DNA of 44,826 bases from Sphingomonadales bacterium. GTDB lineage: Bacteria; Pseudomonadota; Alphaproteobacteria; Sphingomonadales; Govanellaceae. Made by a program: the position numbers and the translations under genes. This document shows, piece after piece, positions 24,063 to 32,894 of the stretch. The notes beneath the pieces are model-generated. The model was given only the letters and a program-made list of their open reading frames with translations, was not told where the DNA came from and searched no databases. The stretch spans positions 47,718 to 92,543 of the forward strand of contig JACFMS010000013.1 in NCBI GenBank assembly GCA_019455285.1, read 5' to 3'. Each line of letters opens with the position of its first letter. Position 1 is the stretch's first letter.

Positions 24063-25393
24063 AGCGAAAACACAACGTCGAGGTCGCCGGCGCGGGCCAG
24101 CTCCTGCAAGCGCCGACGATCGGTCTTGCCGGTAGTCAAGAGCGGCCAATCGGCAATGCCGTAAACCACCGCCGGCCAGGCGTTGCGCGGCAGATGGGCG
24201 CGTAAGGCGGCGGTGAGATTTTTACGTTCCAGCGGCGCTGCCGCAGCGACGGCGGCGATCACCTGACCCGCGCTCTGCCAGGCGGCGGCTTCCCGCGCCC
24301 CGGCGGCAAGGAGCGCTCGTTCGATCTCCATCAAGCTCAACCGTTCGCCGCCGACCTTGATCACCTGGTCGTGGCGACCAAGCACGTGCAACTGATCACC
24401 GCGCCACTCGCCGACATCGCCCGCCGCGATCCACGCGCCATGATCGATGATGCGGCCGTTGACATCCAACGTGCCCAGCGATGCCGAAGCGCCTTGAAAC
24501 AGAATGGGGCCGATATCCTCACCGTCGAGGCTCACCTTCAGCGTCGGCAGCGGCCGCCCCACCAGCGTCACCGGGTCTTGCGCGGTGATGACTTCGCGCA
24601 CCGCAAGGCGCGGCATGGCTTCGGCGCAGCCGTAATTGTTATATAGCCGCGCGTGGGGAAACAGTCGGCGCAATGCCGCCACGTCGCTGATGGGAAACGG
24701 CGCGCCGGCGAAATTTACGACTTTTACCGCCGGCAGCGGCGGCACCTGATCTAACCCTAAGCCGATGGCGAAGCGCAGCCACGGCGCGACCAGACACAGC
24801 ATCTCGACGCCGGCGTCGCGAAACCGCTCCAGCGCGGCAAGCGCATTAAGGGCGCCGCCGCTTAAATAGATTTCCCGCTCATAGAGCACTGCCCACAGCA
24901 ATTGATTGACCAGGGCATAGGAGTAGGCGAGCGGCAGCACCACGCCGGTACTGCGCGCGCCGGCAAGCCCTTGCGCGTCATGAATCGCCGCGATGCCGGC
25001 GGCGAGATTGGTTTCGTTGATGGCGACCAACTTCGGCTCGCCGGTGGAGCCGCTGGTCATCAGCGCGAGAAACAAGCGTTCATCCGCCGCCGCGCCGTCG
25101 CCACCCACAAGGCGGCCCTCTACATAATAGGCAAACCGCCCATAAGCCGCGCGCAAGCCAGCAAGCTTGGCCGGCGGCAGCGCCGGCGATATCACCACCG
25201 GCCGCACGCCGGCGGCAACCGCCGCCAGAAAATCCGCAACGCCATCTTTTGTGTTGGCCAACGGCCACAGCGCCGCTTGCCCGGCATACGGCGCGAACGC
25301 GCGCACTTGTGCGGCGACGTCAAGGGTCGCGCCGTCGAGGCGAAAGCCGCCTTGACCCAGCGCAGCTTTGGCGATGGCGTCGCGCAGCGTCAC
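24059..25393 (-). CDS. DltA-like adenylating enzyme (AMP-binding, carrier-protein ligase)
   Basis: It is a 444-residue ANL-superfamily enzyme. The P-loop is LMTSGSTGEPKLV, the adenylate motif YNNYGCAEAM, then AGDVGEW and GRHDQVIKVGGERLSLMEIE of the hinge, and the C-terminal Lys in TTGKTDRRRL. It is shorter than typical acyl-CoA ligases (about 500-550) and near DltA size. It would activate an acyl or amino acid with ATP and load it on the carrier protein encoded at 27878-28126. It starts with GTG 1 base after the stop of the microprotein gene and is the last gene of the five-gene leftward operon. The acid activated is unknown; D-alanine is only one option. Confidence 0.88.
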   Translation of the reverse strand: MTLRDAIAKAALGQGGFRLDGATLDVAAQVRAFAPYAGQAALWPLANTKDGVADFLAAVAAGVRPVVISPALPPAKLAGLRAAYGRFAYYVEGRLVGGDGAAADERLFLALMTSGSTGEPKLVAINETNLAAGIAAIHDAQGLAGARSTGVVLPLAYSYALVNQLLWAVLYEREIYLSGGALNALAALERFRDAGVEMLCLVAPWLRFAIGLGLDQVPPLPAVKVVNFAGAPFPISDVAALRRLFPHARLYNNYGCAEAMPRLAVREVITAQDPVTLVGRPLPTLKVSLDGEDIGPILFQGASASLGTLDVNGRIIDHGAWIAAGDVGEWRGDQLHVLGRHDQVIKVGGERLSLMEIERALLAAGAREAAAWQSAGQVIAAVAAAAPLERKNLTAALRAHLPRNAWPAVVYGIADWPLLTTGKTDRRRLQELARAGDLDVVFSL

Positions 25394-25394
25394 C

Positions 25395-25514
25395 CTAAAA
25401 CCCCTGATAGACGAAGCCGACCTCGCCGACGCCGGCGATGACGAGCAGGATAAGGCCGATCACGTAAAACGCGATGCGCCAGCCGCGGCGATCGAGCGGC
25501 AGAACGATTTTCAT
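25395..25514 (-). CDS. DltX-like acyl-shuttle microprotein (39 residues)
   Basis: This small gene has 39 codons. The N-terminus is short and basic (LDRRGWR at 7-13). A single hydrophobic helix of about 19 residues (about 14-32) follows, then a short outside tail ending Phe34-Val-Tyr36-Gln-Gly-Phe39 at the very C-terminus. In Gram-positive Dlt systems DltX is a one-helix microprotein whose C-terminal hexapeptide (FxYxxF-type) takes the acyl group on its Tyr from DltB and passes it to DltD. The gene lies exactly between the MBOAT gene (ATGA overlap at 25511-25514) and the DltA-like gene (1-base gap). The same frame reads upstream through the MBOAT gene, but that part is a shadow. Confidence 0.82.
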   Translation of the reverse strand: MKIVLPLDRRGWRIAFYVIGLILLVIAGVGEVGFVYQGF

Positions 25515-26716
25515 GACAGCACCCCGAACGTCAGAATTTTGGCGTAAAGCCGCAGGCTCGTTTCCAGATCGAAGGCGACGAAGGTCAGCGCATAACCGAT
25601 GGAGACATACCACCAAGTGGCCAGCGTCGCCGCCACGCGCCAGGCGATGGTCAAGCGAATGTCGGTTGCCCACTGCTTGTCGTTCGCCCAGCGGTGATAG
25701 GCCGCCAACAGCGACAGGCCTAGCCCATGATGCAGTCCCCACAGCGCCCAGCCCGGCGCCGGCGAGTGCCAGACGCCGATCATCAGGAAGGTGGCGAGGA
25801 GCGCCAGAGTCGGCGAGCGGTAGTTGCCCAAGATCGGAAAGTAGATGTAGTCGCGGGCCCAGGACGACAAACTGATATGCCAGCCGCGCCAAAACTCCGC
25901 CAGATTGGGCCGCAACAGCGGGGCCTGGAAATTTTCCATCAGCTTGATGCCGAACAACAGCCCGGTGCCGATCACCATGTGGGTATAGCCGGCGAAATCG
26001 AAGTAGGTATATAAAAACCGCGCGAACGCCGCGAGGAATGCCTGCCACCACAGCATGCCGCCGGCGATTTCCGCCGTCATCGGCACCGGATAGATCGCGA
26101 TCTTGATCAGCATTTCCGCGATGACGAATTTGAAGATCAAGCCGATGAGCAGCCGCTCCGCCGCCGTCGACGCTTGGTTCCAGGAAAAGGATACGGCGGC
26201 GAGCTCCTCCTTAAAGGCGGCGAAGCGTTCGATGGGTCCGGCGGCGAACATGGGAAAGAACAGGATATAGGCGAAGTAGTCGATCAGCGTGGCGTCGGCA
26301 AATTTGCCGCGGCTGGATTCGATCAGGAAACTGACATGCTTGAAGGTATAATAGCTGATCCCCAAAGGTACGGCGATCTCGCCCAGCGCGCCGAAGTGGT
26401 GGGCCAGCGGCAACACGTATTTGAAAGAAATCAACAGTGATAAGGGTACGACGATGGCCAGCGTCAGGCGCAGACCGCTGGGGTTGCGGCGCAGCCACGA
26501 GCCTAAATGAAAGACCGCCAGTGTCAGCAGCAAAAGCCCCGTCGTGGCCGCCGACGCATATTCGAAACTGACGCTCGTCAGTTGAGCAATGCCTAAAAAT
26601 CCGGCGCTGGCGAGGCTGAGCAACAGCGCGCGGGCGCGGGGTGTGCGACAAAACGCCCAGTAGCCGGCAAGGGAGAGCGCCAGAAACGGCAGGTAAGCCT
26701 GGGTTTGATAGAGCAT
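25511..26716 (-). CDS. MBOAT family O-acyltransferase (DltB/AlgI-like)
   Basis: It is a 401-residue polytopic membrane protein. The MBOAT core is clear: FWRGWHISLSSWARDYIYFPI, then FLMIGVWHSPAPGWALWGLHHG with the invariant His. It would move an acyl group from the carrier protein or a thioester in the cytoplasm to the outer face of the inner membrane. Its C-terminus ends ILTFGVLS and has no FxYxxF-type tail, so it lacks the fused shuttle motif seen in many Gram-negative MBOATs; that motif is on the next gene instead. It starts 3 bases after the stop of the SGNH gene. Confidence 0.92.
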   Translation of the reverse strand: MLYQTQAYLPFLALSLAGYWAFCRTPRARALLLSLASAGFLGIAQLTSVSFEYASAATTGLLLLTLAVFHLGSWLRRNPSGLRLTLAIVVPLSLLISFKYVLPLAHHFGALGEIAVPLGISYYTFKHVSFLIESSRGKFADATLIDYFAYILFFPMFAAGPIERFAAFKEELAAVSFSWNQASTAAERLLIGLIFKFVIAEMLIKIAIYPVPMTAEIAGGMLWWQAFLAAFARFLYTYFDFAGYTHMVIGTGLLFGIKLMENFQAPLLRPNLAEFWRGWHISLSSWARDYIYFPILGNYRSPTLALLATFLMIGVWHSPAPGWALWGLHHGLGLSLLAAYHRWANDKQWATDIRLTIAWRVAATLATWWYVSIGYALTFVAFDLETSLRLYAKILTFGVLS

Positions 26717-26719
26717 GGC

Positions 26720-27856
26720 CTAGGAACCCCCTGCCGGCGGCCGCAGCAACGGTCCCACCACGCTCAAGAAGGCCGTGCTCCATTTTCGCCGGCCGCTGTC
26801 GCCGACATGCGTGGAGTCATAATAATCCTCGACGCCAAGCGCCGCCGCGCCGTTGATGTCTGGCGTCAGCGCCGCCGTTTCCTCGCGCAGCCGCGTGATC
26901 AGCGCGCGATAGGCTTGCCAGCGCTCAGCGCCATAAAACGCTGCGTCCCGTCCGGCGATCATCGGCGCGTCGATCACCACGATACGCCCGCCGGCGGCGC
27001 GAATGCGCCGCGCCGCGGCCATCATCAATTCCTCATTCAGCCGGACATCCGCCGGCCGCGCCGCCGCCATGGTATCAACCACCAGGCGATGGTGCGCCGC
27101 CTGCGTCGCGGCGTCGCCATAGGGCAGTTCGCGATAGAGGTGAGGGCTGCGCGGCGGCGCGGTGACGCCGTAGACATTTTCCCGCAGCCAATTCTCCGGC
27201 GCCAGACGCAGCCAGCGGTACAAAACCAGCCGCAGCGCATTGCCCGTGGCGGCCAAACGAGTAACGAACGATACCTGCCGCAGCGCCGGAACATCTTGTT
27301 CAAGATCGTCAGCCAGCGACATGAAATCCAGCGGAATCAGACTGGACGCCACGGCGGTGGCGGCCGGCGCGCGCTTGAAAAGCCGGCTCGGGCTTAAAAT
27401 GAAAATGACCGTGGCATCAGGCTTGAGCTTCAGGGCGTCAAGATAAACCAGCATCTCTCCCGGCGTTTGATCACGGCTGGTCAAGACGGCGACGCGCAGC
27501 GGCCGGCCGGCGGCGGCGTTCAGCTGCTGTTGAAGTTCAAGCTCGATGGGCAAGGCCTCGCGGGCGGCGGAAGAGCCAAGCACCACGACATCAGCCGTTT
27601 TATCGCGCCAGCTCAGGGCGCGCCCGTACGTCCACAGCACGTCATCGGTTTCGCGGTAGCGCCCCAATTCCAGCCGCCGCGCCAGATAGTCCCGATCGGT
27701 GGGGTCGAAGGCGGCGAAGATCGCCCCGCGGACGGCAAAGACCGCGACAATGAACAGCGCCGTCAGCGCCGCGATCCAGGCCCAGTCGCGGCCCTGTAGC
27801 GGCGCATGGCGGATGTCGATGATGGTCTGGGTGACGCGGCGCGGCCGGCGAGCCAT
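26720..27856 (-). CDS. SGNH/DltD-like membrane-anchored acyltransferase
   Basis: It has 378 residues. A single N-terminal membrane anchor (about 27-50, WIAALTALFIVAVFAVRGAIF) is followed by an extracytoplasmic domain. VVVLGSSAAREAL (about 90-102) carries a likely catalytic Ser in a GSS context as in DltD, and the C-terminal YYDSTHVGD has the Asp-x-x-His pair of the SGNH triad. It would take the acyl group from the shuttle Tyr and place it on an envelope polymer. GGGGAG lies before the ATG. Order and spacing (21 bases after the carrier gene, 3 bases before the MBOAT gene) support one functional unit. Overall similarity to DltD is structural rather than close. Confidence 0.83.
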   Translation of the reverse strand: MARRPRRVTQTIIDIRHAPLQGRDWAWIAALTALFIVAVFAVRGAIFAAFDPTDRDYLARRLELGRYRETDDVLWTYGRALSWRDKTADVVVLGSSAAREALPIELELQQQLNAAAGRPLRVAVLTSRDQTPGEMLVYLDALKLKPDATVIFILSPSRLFKRAPAATAVASSLIPLDFMSLADDLEQDVPALRQVSFVTRLAATGNALRLVLYRWLRLAPENWLRENVYGVTAPPRSPHLYRELPYGDAATQAAHHRLVVDTMAAARPADVRLNEELMMAAARRIRAAGGRIVVIDAPMIAGRDAAFYGAERWQAYRALITRLREETAALTPDINGAAALGVEDYYDSTHVGDSGRRKWSTAFLSVVGPLLRPPAGGS

Positions 27857-27877
27857 GATGGCGTCTCCCCAGTAAGG

Positions 27878-28126
27878 TCAGAGAACGCCGCGGGCGGTCA
27901 GGAAACGGCCGATACGCGACAGGCTGTCCCAGTTGTCCAAGGTAATGTCGGCCGGATTGATGGCGACGCCGAATTTTTCCTCGACGAAACTGATAACCTG
28001 AAGGAGCGACATGGAGTCGATGAGCCCGGCGGTAAACAGCGGCTCGTTGGGGTCAATCTCGTCCGCGCCGAGACCGCCGAGATCCGCCACCATTTGCCGC
28101 AGCCCCGCCAACCGATCGTCCGTCAT
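27878..28126 (-). CDS. acyl carrier protein (DltC-like)
   Basis: It is an 82-residue acidic carrier protein. GLIDSMSLLQ contains the phosphopantetheine attachment Ser38 in a D-S-M context, and the helices predicted on each side fit the carrier fold. As first gene of the operon it would carry the acyl group activated by the DltA-like enzyme to the MBOAT protein. The ribosome site is a G-run (GGGGGG) upstream of the ATG. It could in principle serve another adenylating enzyme, but the operon makes the local one most likely. Confidence 0.9.
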   Translation of the reverse strand: MTDDRLAGLRQMVADLGGLGADEIDPNEPLFTAGLIDSMSLLQVISFVEEKFGVAINPADITLDNWDSLSRIGRFLTARGVL

Positions 28127-28185
28127 GATTACCCCCCCTTCCTGCCGGCGGATAGTGCGCCCGGGTTGGTAAAATTTTGCCTAAT

Positions 28186-29883
28186 TCAAGGGGCGGCCAA
28201 CGCCGGGGACAGCGCCTTCAAGGCGTCGTACTGGCTGAGAAACACCTGACCTGTCAAGTGATCGAGAAAGGCGGATTTTTTTAGACGGTCCATCACCGGC
28301 CCCTTGATTTCCGAGAGGTGAAAAGTAACGCCGGCCGTCTTGAGCCGTTCGTTGATCGTTTCCAGACTTTCCAGGGCGCTGGCATCGACGAAATTAACGG
28401 CGCTGCACATCAGCACCAGGTGCTTGATCTCGGGATGATCGGCAATCAGCTGCGCGATCTGGGTTTCCAAATAGCGGGCATTGGCGAAATAAAGGCTTTC
28501 GTCGACCCGCAGGTTCAAGACCTCGGGCGCGGTCAGCACATGATGGCGCAGCACGTTGCGGAAATGCTCGCTGCCCGGCACCCGCCCCACCACCGCCATG
28601 TGCGGCCGGCTGGTGCGCCATAAATGCAGCGCCAGCGATACCGCAACCCCGGCCGCCACGCCCCATTCCACGCCCTTCGCTAAGACCACGGCGATGGTGA
28701 CCATCATCGCCGCCGCATCGGTGCGGGCATAGCGCCAGACCCGGCCGACGGCATTAAAATCCACCAGTTGGGAGACCGTGACGATGATGGTGGCGGCCAG
28801 CACCGCCTTGGGCAGGGCGGCCAGATACGGGGTCAGATACATCATGGCAAAGAGGATGCCAAGGGCCGATAGCGCCCCGGCGAGCCGGGTCGCCGCGCCG
28901 GCGTCGAAATTGACGATGGAGCGGGCAAAGCCGCCGCTGACCGGCATGCCGCCACTGAAGGCGGCGGCGAGGTTGGCCGCGCCCAGCCCCAACAGCTCAC
29001 GGTCGGGGTCCACCGAATCGCGCCGCCGCGCCGCCAGGGTCTGCGCCACCGACACCGATTCGACGAAGCCGATGAGGGCGATGGCCGCCGCCGCCAGCAA
29101 CAGATCAAGAAGCAACGCCGGCGAAAGGGGCGGCAAGGTCAAGGGTGGTAGCCCCTGCGGCACCGCGCCCACCACCGCAATGCCCATCGCCTTAAAATCA
29201 AAGGTGATGCTGGCGGCGATGGCGACGATCACCGCAAACACCGGCGCAATACGGCTGGCCAGCGCTGCGCGCGATGCGCTCAGCCCGAGGCGGCGAGCCA
29301 GACCCGGCAGCAGATGCCGCGCCCACAACAGAAACATGATCGTCGCCAAGCCCACCGCCGCCGTGGGCAGGTGAAGATGAAAGCCCACGGCGGCCAGCGA
29401 ACGGCCGACGTCGAGGAGCGTATAGCCATCCAGCGGTAGACCGCTTAAGGGTTTGACTTGGCTGACGATGATGATCAGGGCGGACGCAGTCATGAAGCCC
29501 GAAATCACCGGGTGGCTTAAGAAATTCGCCAACGCCCCCAGCTTCAGCGCGCCAAAGACCATGAGCACGACGCCGCTCAAGGCCGCCAACGCCAGCGCCG
29601 CCGCTATCGGGGTCACGCCGGCGGCGGGATCGATGCCCGAGATGGCGGTGGCCGTCATCAGCGATATCACCGCCACCGGTCCCACCGCCAGCACGCGGCT
29701 GGAGCCCAAGGCGGCGTAGGCAACGAGCGGCAGCACGCTGGCGTAAAGCCCGGTTTCCACCGGCAAGCCGGCCAACAAGGCATAAGCCAGGCTTTGCGGC
29801 ACCAGCATGATGCTGACCACCATCGCCGCCACGAGATCGGCGGGCAGAGTAGCAGGGGGGCGCAGCTTGCGATCTTGCGGCAT
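28186..29883 (-). CDS. SulP-family anion transporter with STAS domain
   Basis: It is a 565-residue inner-membrane transporter with about 12-14 membrane segments in residues 15-430 (SulP signature MVSIMLVPQSLAYALLAG near the N-terminus). A cytoplasmic STAS domain occupies about 445-555, with VNFVDASALESLETI. The family moves sulfate, bicarbonate or dicarboxylates; the substrate cannot be told from sequence. It lies 59 bases upstream of the carrier protein gene on the same strand, so read-through into the acylation operon is possible. A palindrome TGACGCGCGTCA lies 17 bases before its start. Confidence 0.93.
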   Translation of the reverse strand: MPQDRKLRPPATLPADLVAAMVVSIMLVPQSLAYALLAGLPVETGLYASVLPLVAYAALGSSRVLAVGPVAVISLMTATAISGIDPAAGVTPIAAALALAALSGVVLMVFGALKLGALANFLSHPVISGFMTASALIIIVSQVKPLSGLPLDGYTLLDVGRSLAAVGFHLHLPTAAVGLATIMFLLWARHLLPGLARRLGLSASRAALASRIAPVFAVIVAIAASITFDFKAMGIAVVGAVPQGLPPLTLPPLSPALLLDLLLAAAAIALIGFVESVSVAQTLAARRRDSVDPDRELLGLGAANLAAAFSGGMPVSGGFARSIVNFDAGAATRLAGALSALGILFAMMYLTPYLAALPKAVLAATIIVTVSQLVDFNAVGRVWRYARTDAAAMMVTIAVVLAKGVEWGVAAGVAVSLALHLWRTSRPHMAVVGRVPGSEHFRNVLRHHVLTAPEVLNLRVDESLYFANARYLETQIAQLIADHPEIKHLVLMCSAVNFVDASALESLETINERLKTAGVTFHLSEIKGPVMDRLKKSAFLDHLTGQVFLSQYDALKALSPALAAP

Positions 29884-29900
29884 GGCGTCTCATCCTTGCC

Positions 29901-29912
29901 TGACGCGCGTCA
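29901..29912. promoter_or_regulatory. 12-base perfect palindrome before sulP
   Basis: TGACGCGCGTCA is a perfect palindrome in the 121-base gap between the sulP-like gene and the glycosyltransferase gene, 17 bases from the sulP-like start. It could be an operator. Only one copy was noticed, so the function is unproven. Confidence 0.3.
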
Positions 29913-30004
29913 AGAATGCCCGCATGTTCGCCCTTTATGCAAGCCGTCGGAATAGGTAAAGTCGTCCGCCGTTCATTTTACAGATAAGGACCTCAAGCAA
30001 CCCC

Positions 30005-30976
30005 ATGCCGCAACCGATCACCCTCGCCGCCGTCATTCCGACCTACAATACCGGCGATTATCTGCGCCAGGCGGTGGTTTCCTTGCTGCGGCAGCGGGAG
30101 GAGGGGTTTCGTCTGACCAGGATCGTGGTCGTCGATGATCGCTCCAACGATCCCGCCGCGCTCGCCATGCTCAAGGAGGTAGCAGCGCTTGACCCGCGCG
30201 TCATGGTGCTGACCAACGAGCGGCGCAAGGGCTCGGCCGGCGGCCGCAACCATGGCGTTCTGGCAGCCGACGCCGAATGGATCGTGTTTCTCGATGCCGA
30301 CGACGTGCTCCTGGAGGATGGCGTCGCCTGCCGGGTGGCGGCCCTGAAAGCGCATCCCGACGCCACCTGGATCGGCGGAGATTTCATCCGCTGCGATCTC
30401 AACATGACGCCCTTTGAAGCGCCGTTCTTGAGCGTCAAGACGAAGCCGCGCCAAGTGCTTTACGCCACGCCCGGCGACATGATCCGGCTGGAGCGGCCGC
30501 TGGCGGCCTTTATCGCGCAAAATCTCGCCACGCCGAGCGCCGTCATGGTGCGCCGCGACCGCTTGCTCGCCGCCGGCCTGTTCGATGAGGATTTGCTGCG
30601 GGCGCAGGATTACAATCTGTGGCTGCGCTTGGCGCGCGACAATGATTTTCTGTTCGTGCGCCGGCCCGTCGCCTACTACCGCATTCATCCGCAGGCGATC
30701 ACCGAAAGCGGCGCGCCACGCCAGTGGGGCGTGCGCGCCTTTGAAAAGCTCCGAGACGAGCCGTGGATGTCGCCCCATCGCGGGCTTCTCATCCAACGCA
30801 TCGCTCATTTCCTGGTGGAGGAAGCGCGCTATTACCGGCGGCGCGGCGAGCGGATCAAAACATGGCGCGTGGTGCGCCATGCTTGGCGCTATGCCCTGCG
30901 TCAACCCATGGCGGCGCTGATGGCCGGGCGCGAAGGGGTGCTGGCGCTGCTGCCGTTTGGCCTTGCCCAACGATAG
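30005..30976 (+). CDS. family 2 glycosyltransferase
   Basis: It is a 323-residue GT-A fold enzyme. AAVIPTYNTGDYLRQAVVSLL is the nucleotide-sugar-binding start, VVVDDRSNDP follows, and FLDADDVLLEDG holds the DXD metal-binding motif. A C-terminal region with LLRAQDYNLWLRLARD is common in the family. No membrane segment is seen, so it would act at the inner face of the membrane in polysaccharide or LPS-type synthesis. AAGGA lies 15 bases before the ATG. It is divergent from the SulP gene and next to the envelope acylation operon, whose target polymer it might help make (inference). Confidence 0.9.
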   Translation: MPQPITLAAVIPTYNTGDYLRQAVVSLLRQREEGFRLTRIVVVDDRSNDPAALAMLKEVAALDPRVMVLTNERRKGSAGGRNHGVLAADAEWIVFLDADDVLLEDGVACRVAALKAHPDATWIGGDFIRCDLNMTPFEAPFLSVKTKPRQVLYATPGDMIRLERPLAAFIAQNLATPSAVMVRRDRLLAAGLFDEDLLRAQDYNLWLRLARDNDFLFVRRPVAYYRIHPQAITESGAPRQWGVRAFEKLRDEPWMSPHRGLLIQRIAHFLVEEARYYRRRGERIKTWRVVRHAWRYALRQPMAALMAGREGVLALLPFGLAQR

Positions 30977-31007
30977 GCGGGGCAACACCACGCTTTATTA
31001 TGATTGG

Positions 31008-32090
31008 CTATACTCGCGCCATCCCCGCGATCGCCTGACCGATGACCTGGAGCGCGCGGGTTTCGATCATCGCCAGCCACTCCGCGGTTGCCGGATAGAA
31101 GAAGTGACGCAGTTCCTCGCGAATGCGGCGGCCCAGATCCGAGTTGACGTCACCATGATTGATGAGCCAGCAATCGTCGATTTGCAGGCCCAGCAACCGC
31201 TCAACCTCGAAGGTGCCGTATTCGAGCGCCGTCGGCACCACCACGGCGTTGCCGAGCATGCGCTCCAGCGCGCCGCACAAGTCGCCCTTGATCTCATAGG
31301 GAATGTCTTCCGGCCGTTCGCCAACCGCCGCCATGTCATGGCCATACCAGCTTTTCGCCAGCGCCAGCCCCGGACTGCCGGTGGCATTGGTGTTGATCAG
31401 CATGCCATGCCCGAACGGCCCAAGGCCGGTGTGAAAATCAATCAACGCCACCGCTTTGACCGTGCGGGCGTTGTGCGCAACAATCTGGCGAAAAGTACGG
31501 TTGGACCAGGTGGGCTTTTGTCCGCCAAAGCCGATGCCGGTGGGGTCCGCGTATTGACCTTGAAATAGCGCGCAGACAAAAGCGCGCTCGCCGCGCTCGA
31601 CACGAAAGGCGGCAATGTCGGCGCGCGCCTGATCGCGCAAAGGGCCATCGTAAGCCGGGCAGCGCAGCGCCGACCGCAAGGCTTCATAATGGTCGTTGTT
31701 TGGCAACGGCGCGGAGAAATCGAGGAAATTGCGATTGAGATCGACGTTGTCCTCGGTCTGGCGGCGCGACCAGGCGCAACCCCAGGGATTGAGCATGTGC
31801 ACCACCACTGCCGCGACGCCCTCCGGCAGCCGCGCCGGACCGCCGCTCTTGATCCACGCCGCCTGACAGCCCGAGCCGGCAAGCCCTTCCAGCCCATGGG
31901 TGCCGGAGACGATGAAAACCACCCGCTCGGCATCAGCGGGGCCAAACCGCGCCACGTCGGTCGCCAGTGCGCCGCCGTCCGGTCCCTTTTCAGGATGAAC
32001 ATGGGCTGTCATCGTTGCGCCGGCTTGTTCGGCGGCGGCGCGAAACTTCGCCCGTGCGGAAGCATAGGTTGCTGCAAAATGATCCGACAC
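31008..32090 (-). CDS. DUF2817 / M14-like zinc carboxypeptidase family protein
   Basis: It is a 360-residue cytoplasmic protein. VSGTHGLEGLAGS contains the H-x-x-E zinc pair (His65, Glu68) of the carboxypeptidase-A-like fold, and VDLNRNFLDF fits the substrate-binding Asn-Arg of M14 enzymes. A downstream LIDFHTGLGPFGHG supplies the third zinc His. The DUF2817 family is related to succinylglutamate desuccinylase and M14 peptidases, but its substrate is not established. It stands alone, convergent with the glycosyltransferase gene (31 bases between stops). Confidence 0.85.
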   Translation of the reverse strand: MSDHFAATYASARAKFRAAAEQAGATMTAHVHPEKGPDGGALATDVARFGPADAERVVFIVSGTHGLEGLAGSGCQAAWIKSGGPARLPEGVAAVVVHMLNPWGCAWSRRQTEDNVDLNRNFLDFSAPLPNNDHYEALRSALRCPAYDGPLRDQARADIAAFRVERGERAFVCALFQGQYADPTGIGFGGQKPTWSNRTFRQIVAHNARTVKAVALIDFHTGLGPFGHGMLINTNATGSPGLALAKSWYGHDMAAVGERPEDIPYEIKGDLCGALERMLGNAVVVPTALEYGTFEVERLLGLQIDDCWLINHGDVNSDLGRRIREELRHFFYPATAEWLAMIETRALQVIGQAIAGMARV

Positions 32091-32213
32091 CAGACTCCTC
32101 CAGACTGATTATTAGTGCCCGCTTTTTTACGCGATCTTTGACAAAAGCGCGCGGGAATTTTTAAGCCTTGTGTCAATATGAGCGGTAATCGGCAACCAGA
32201 GATCGGTTTTTTT

Positions 32214-32861
32214 ATGTGCTTTTCGGCTACGGCGAGTTTTTCGGCGGCGGGCGTCACGGCAATCCTCGGTGTCGCTTGCCTGAGCCGGGCGCGGCGCTGG
32301 CGCGAGACGCCCTTGGCGAGCTTTCCTTTGCTGTTTGCGGCGCAACAGGCGATTGAAGGCGTCCTCTGGCTGCGCCTCGGCTACGGTGACGGCGGCAATG
32401 GCGCCATCACCGCACTCAGCGTCGCCTTTCTCTTGTTTGCACAAGTGTTATGGCCGATGTTGACGCCGGTCGGCGTTCTGCTTGTGGAGCCTGACCAACG
32501 ACGGCGTCTCGCCATGAAGGGGCTTGCCGTGCTATCGGTTTTCGTAGCCGCCTATCTTCTCTATGTGATGGCGAAAAGCCCATATGAAGTGTCGGTCGTC
32601 GGCGGCAGCTTGCGCTACGCCACCGAGATGCGCACCCCCTTGCCCGGCGGCAAGGCGCTTTATGCCGCCTGTACGGTGCTGCCGTTTCTTCTCTCCTCCC
32701 ATCGTCCGCTCGCCATCATGGGCGGCATCTTGGCGGTGGGATTGGCGGTATCGCTTTACGCCTTTCAGATGACATTCCTTTCAGTGTGGTGCTTCTTCGC
32801 CGCTATCGCCAGCGCCGTGCTTTATTGTCATTTTGCAAATACGGAGCGGCCATCGTCATGA
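32214..32861 (+). CDS. DUF6629-like membrane protein
   Basis: It is a 215-residue integral membrane protein with about 6-7 hydrophobic segments. The start at 32214 was chosen because MCFSATASFSAAG at the N-terminus is the hallmark of this family; an upstream ATG (32178) would add 12 polar residues. The function is unknown. It is convergent with hsp20; only 33 bases separate the stops. The 122 bases upstream hold no other recognisable signal. Confidence 0.75.
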   Translation: MCFSATASFSAAGVTAILGVACLSRARRWRETPLASFPLLFAAQQAIEGVLWLRLGYGDGGNGAITALSVAFLLFAQVLWPMLTPVGVLLVEPDQRRRLAMKGLAVLSVFVAAYLLYVMAKSPYEVSVVGGSLRYATEMRTPLPGGKALYAACTVLPFLLSSHRPLAIMGGILAVGLAVSLYAFQMTFLSVWCFFAAIASAVLYCHFANTERPSS

Positions 32862-32894
32862 GACGTTTGCCGCTCCGCAATACGATCGTTCGCT

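Noticed and set aside
25516-26051. N-terminal extension of the microprotein frame inside the MBOAT gene
   Set aside because: The MBOAT frame has clear conserved motifs across the same bases; the other frame is Pro- and Arg-rich without family features. Only the last 39 codons, after the ATGA overlap, look real.
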